Part shown: positions 62,446 to 64,000 of the stretch, piece by piece | Layout: every line of letters starts with the position of its first letter | How positions within the stretch are numbered: the stretch's first letter is position 1 | Source of the DNA: Brevibacterium permense | GTDB lineage: Bacteria > Actinomycetota > Actinomycetes > Actinomycetales > Brevibacteriaceae | Length of the DNA stretch: 64,000 nucleotides | Assembly (NCBI RefSeq): GCF_013280495.1 | Contig: NZ_JABSSX010000004.1 | Coordinates: forward strand, 62,001 to 126,000 | Direction of reading: 5' to 3' | Notes under the pieces: generated by a model | Told to the model about the DNA's origin: nothing | Database searches by the model: none | The model's input: only the letters and a program-made list of their open reading frames with translations | Made by a program: the position numbers and the translations under genes

Positions 62446-62463
62446 GTACTTGGTTCAGAAGTG
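62446..62463. promoter_or_regulatory. palindrome before the CoA-transferase operon
   Basis: GTACTTGGTTCAGAAGTG, an imperfect version (ACTT/AAGT arms) of the perfect palindrome at 57653-57670. It lies 37 nt before GTG 62409, between the iclR gene and the operon. An AAGTTCGG..TTGTTC-like block precedes both sites. Confidence 0.6.
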
Positions 62464-62520
62464 TGGTCGGAGTTCGTCACTCTCCTGGGAGCTGGCTGTC
62501 GGGGCTGAGAACGATCCGCG

Positions 62521-63288
62521 TCAGCGAGTCGCTAGCACTGCCGTCACGCTCTCTGCTGCTTCCAGCACTCGCTGGCCGAGCTCCCGTTTGGTGGCGGCGG
62601 CGACCTGGGGGCCGAGATGGGAAAGGCTCAAGGCTGCGATGACCCTGCCCGAGCGGTCTCGGACCGGAGCAGCGAAACCGGTGACCGCAGCGTGCAGGCC
62701 TTGGTCGTCGACTGCATAGCCGACTTTCGACTGCTTCTGCAGCACTTTCCGATACGATTCAGCGTCCGGGCAGGTCTTTTCGGTAGCCTTCTCGAATACA
62801 TGTCGGCTCAGCCATTCCTCCTGTTCGTCAGCGGGCTTTGAACCGACCAGCACGTGGCCCAGGGAGGTCTGGTGTGCTGGTATCCGGGTGCCGACGTGAG
62901 TGACCAGGCGCACCACGCCGTCCCGAGCCTCGACCTTCTCGATGTACAGCACGTCATGGTCGTCCAAAACGGCCAAATTGCAGGTCAGGCCTGTTTCTTG
63001 GGACGCCTGTTCCATGGCGGGGCGCGCCAACTCGGGAAGGTCGACGATCTCCAGGGCGCTAGCCGCCAATGAGAAGAGCCGCAGGCTCAATCGATATCGT
63101 TGGTTCTGGTCCCTGACGATGAACCCCTTCGCCTGAAGTGTTTGCAGGATTCCGTGGGCTGTGCTCTTAGGGAGATCGAGGTCCTGGGCGATCTCGATTA
63201 GACGCATCGGCGCCTTGCGCGCGGACAGCAACTCCAGGAGTGCGGCCACACGTTCCACAGATCGGACAAAGCCACCGTCGCTAACCAT
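62521..63288 (-). CDS. IclR-family regulator of the catabolic island
   Basis: 255 residues: a winged helix-turn-helix (SVERVAALLELLSARKAPMR LIEIAQDLDLPKSTAHGILQ) and a C-terminal ligand domain ending VIAALSLSHLGPQVA. ATG 63288 has GGAAGG upstream and abuts the stop of the D-2-hydroxyacid dehydrogenase. It is 111 nt from the CoA-transferase operon, whose promoter carries a palindrome shared with the hydratase promoter, so it is the presumed local regulator. It is distinct from the hut-linked IclR protein (11397). Confidence 0.9.
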   Translation of the reverse strand: MVSDGGFVRSVERVAALLELLSARKAPMRLIEIAQDLDLPKSTAHGILQTLQAKGFIVRDQNQRYRLSLRLFSLAASALEIVDLPELARPAMEQASQETGLTCNLAVLDDHDVLYIEKVEARDGVVRLVTHVGTRIPAHQTSLGHVLVGSKPADEQEEWLSRHVFEKATEKTCPDAESYRKVLQKQSKVGYAVDDQGLHAAVTGFAAPVRDRSGRVIAALSLSHLGPQVAAATKRELGQRVLEAAESVTAVLATR

Positions 63289-64000
63289 CTAGACCTTCCC
63301 TTTCTCAGCGGCGTGTTTATCAAGAACAGTAGCAGCGGAAATTGGTTCGGTCTGGGCCGTAGGGCACGCCACCGGGGTCTTCGGGTCCCCTCCTGTTAGC
63401 ACTGCGACAGTATTCTCGGCGGCCAGCATAGCCATCCGCTGGCGGGTCTGCTCCCCTGCACTGCCGATGTGGGGCGTCAGCACGACATTGTCCCGGACGA
63501 GGAGGCCCGGGTGGATCTTTGGCTCCTGCTCGTAGACGTCCAGGCCTGCTCCACGTAGCCTCCCGGAGTCCAGCGCCTGAACAAGGGCCCCTTCATCGAT
63601 GAGCGGACCTCTCGCCGTGTTGATGACTACCGCTCGAGGCTTCATGGAAGCGAATTCACGTGGACCGATCAGGTGCCGTGTCTCCGCGGTCAGCGGGACA
63701 TGCAGACTGACCACGTCCGCTACCGACAGCATCTCCTGCAGAGGTAACCGCTCGACGCCGTCCCGAGCGGGGCCAGTACCGGCAGCGATGATTTTCATTC
63801 CAAAGGCGCGGGCACGCCGTGCCAGGGCGGCCCCGATGCGTCCATATCCGACGATGCCGAGGACCTCGCCCTCCAGATCGCGGCCCAGAAAGAAACGCGG
63901 GCCCCATGACCAAGACTCACGCCGGCGCAAGAAGGCGTCCGCCTCGACGATCCGCCGGTTGACGGCCAGGATGAGCCCCATCGCCAAGTCGGCAGTGGCA
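63289..64000 (-). CDS. D-isomer-specific 2-hydroxyacid dehydrogenase, 5' end outside the window
   Basis: The C-terminal 237 residues of an NAD(P)-dependent 2-hydroxyacid dehydrogenase of the glyoxylate/hydroxypyruvate-reductase type. The nucleotide motif is LGIVGYGRIGAALARRARAF G; the catalytic Arg is in NTARGPLIDE, the Glu in DVYEQEP and the His in LTPHIGSAGE. The frame continues off the right edge (…ATADLAMGL), so the start is missing. It is directly followed by iclR with no gap, so it is probably co-transcribed. Confidence 0.9.
   Translation of the reverse strand, partial: ATADLAMGLILAVNRRIVEADAFLRRRESWSWGPRFFLGRDLEGEVLGIVGYGRIGAALARRARAFGMKIIAAGTGPARDGVERLPLQEMLSVADVVSLHVPLTAETRHLIGPREFASMKPRAVVINTARGPLIDEGALVQALDSGRLRGAGLDVYEQEPKIHPGLLVRDNVVLTPHIGSAGEQTRQRMAMLAAENTVAVLTGGDPKTPVACPTAQTEPISAATVLDKHAAEKGKV

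Noticed and set aside
1..64000. tRNA and rRNA genes, riboswitches
   Set aside because: I looked for T-loop GGTTCGA.TCC patterns in gaps, for rRNA-like blocks and for familiar riboswitch cores. The only T-loop-like string (about 35069) is inside the HNH gene.

Overview
The window is high-GC actinobacterial DNA and most resembles Brevibacterium or a related member of the Micrococcales. The support is composition and gene content: a HutF-type histidine pathway, a lipase maturation factor, a BCCT osmolyte transporter, a 13E12/DUF222-HNH protein, class III CoA-transferases, and Lgt with its neighbours. I saw no rRNA, tRNA or CRISPR array. Genus assignment is an inference from gene content only.

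Layout. 1-8.5 kb: two tandem paralogous membrane proteins flanking a lipase maturation factor, an Nramp metal transporter with a palindromic operator, a methyltransferase and the rRNA methyltransferase RlmC. 8.5-11.4 kb: a VOC protein and a BCCT transporter separated by three copies of a 66-bp palindromic repeat. 11.4-21.5 kb: a histidine-utilisation locus (iclR, hutF, an M20 amidohydrolase, hutH, hutI, hutU, and a divergent lysR). 21.7-27.3 kb: thiolase, CoA-transferase, acyl-CoA dehydrogenase and an NCS1 permease. The permease promoter carries the same 16-bp palindrome as the hutI and hutU promoters, so it probably belongs to the hut regulon. 27.3-33.1 kb: stacked hairpins, a secreted lipase, a DUF1345 protein and two overlapping amidases. 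33.1-45 kb: a DUF222-HNH protein, lgt, a thioesterase, two aminotransferases, a frameshifted membrane protein, an amine oxidoreductase, dead IS3 transposase pieces and a VIT-family transporter. 45-51.3 kb: small secreted and membrane proteins, a MerR regulator with a textbook 19-bp-spacer MerR promoter in front of a small multidrug export gene, a HAD dehalogenase, a decayed M20 peptidase, and small VOC, NTF2-like and SRPBCC proteins.

51.5-64 kb looks like an acquired catabolic island, entirely on the minus strand. Its codon use looks different by eye. It nearly lacks the CCGAGGCGG word that litters the rest of the window, and it ends in a broken glycerate kinase. In transcription order it holds a D-2-hydroxyacid dehydrogenase (cut by the window edge), an IclR regulator, CoA-transferase, a GH88-like glycuronyl hydrolase, a second CoA-transferase, acyl-CoA dehydrogenase, enoyl-CoA hydratase, a complete tripartite tricarboxylate transporter (TctC-TctB-TctA), a beta-hydroxyacid dehydrogenase and the glycerate kinase remnant. 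Two promoters in it share a palindrome, probably the IclR site. A GH88-type enzyme translationally coupled to CoA-activation genes is the most unusual system here. I read it as import of an acid by TctABC, unmasking by the hydrolase, CoA transfer, dehydrogenation, hydration and routing to a hydroxyacid or glycerate. The substrate is unknown.

How genes work together: HutH, HutU, HutI and HutF would take histidine to N-formylglutamate. No hutG is present, and an M20 amidohydrolase sits exactly where the deformylase would be expected.
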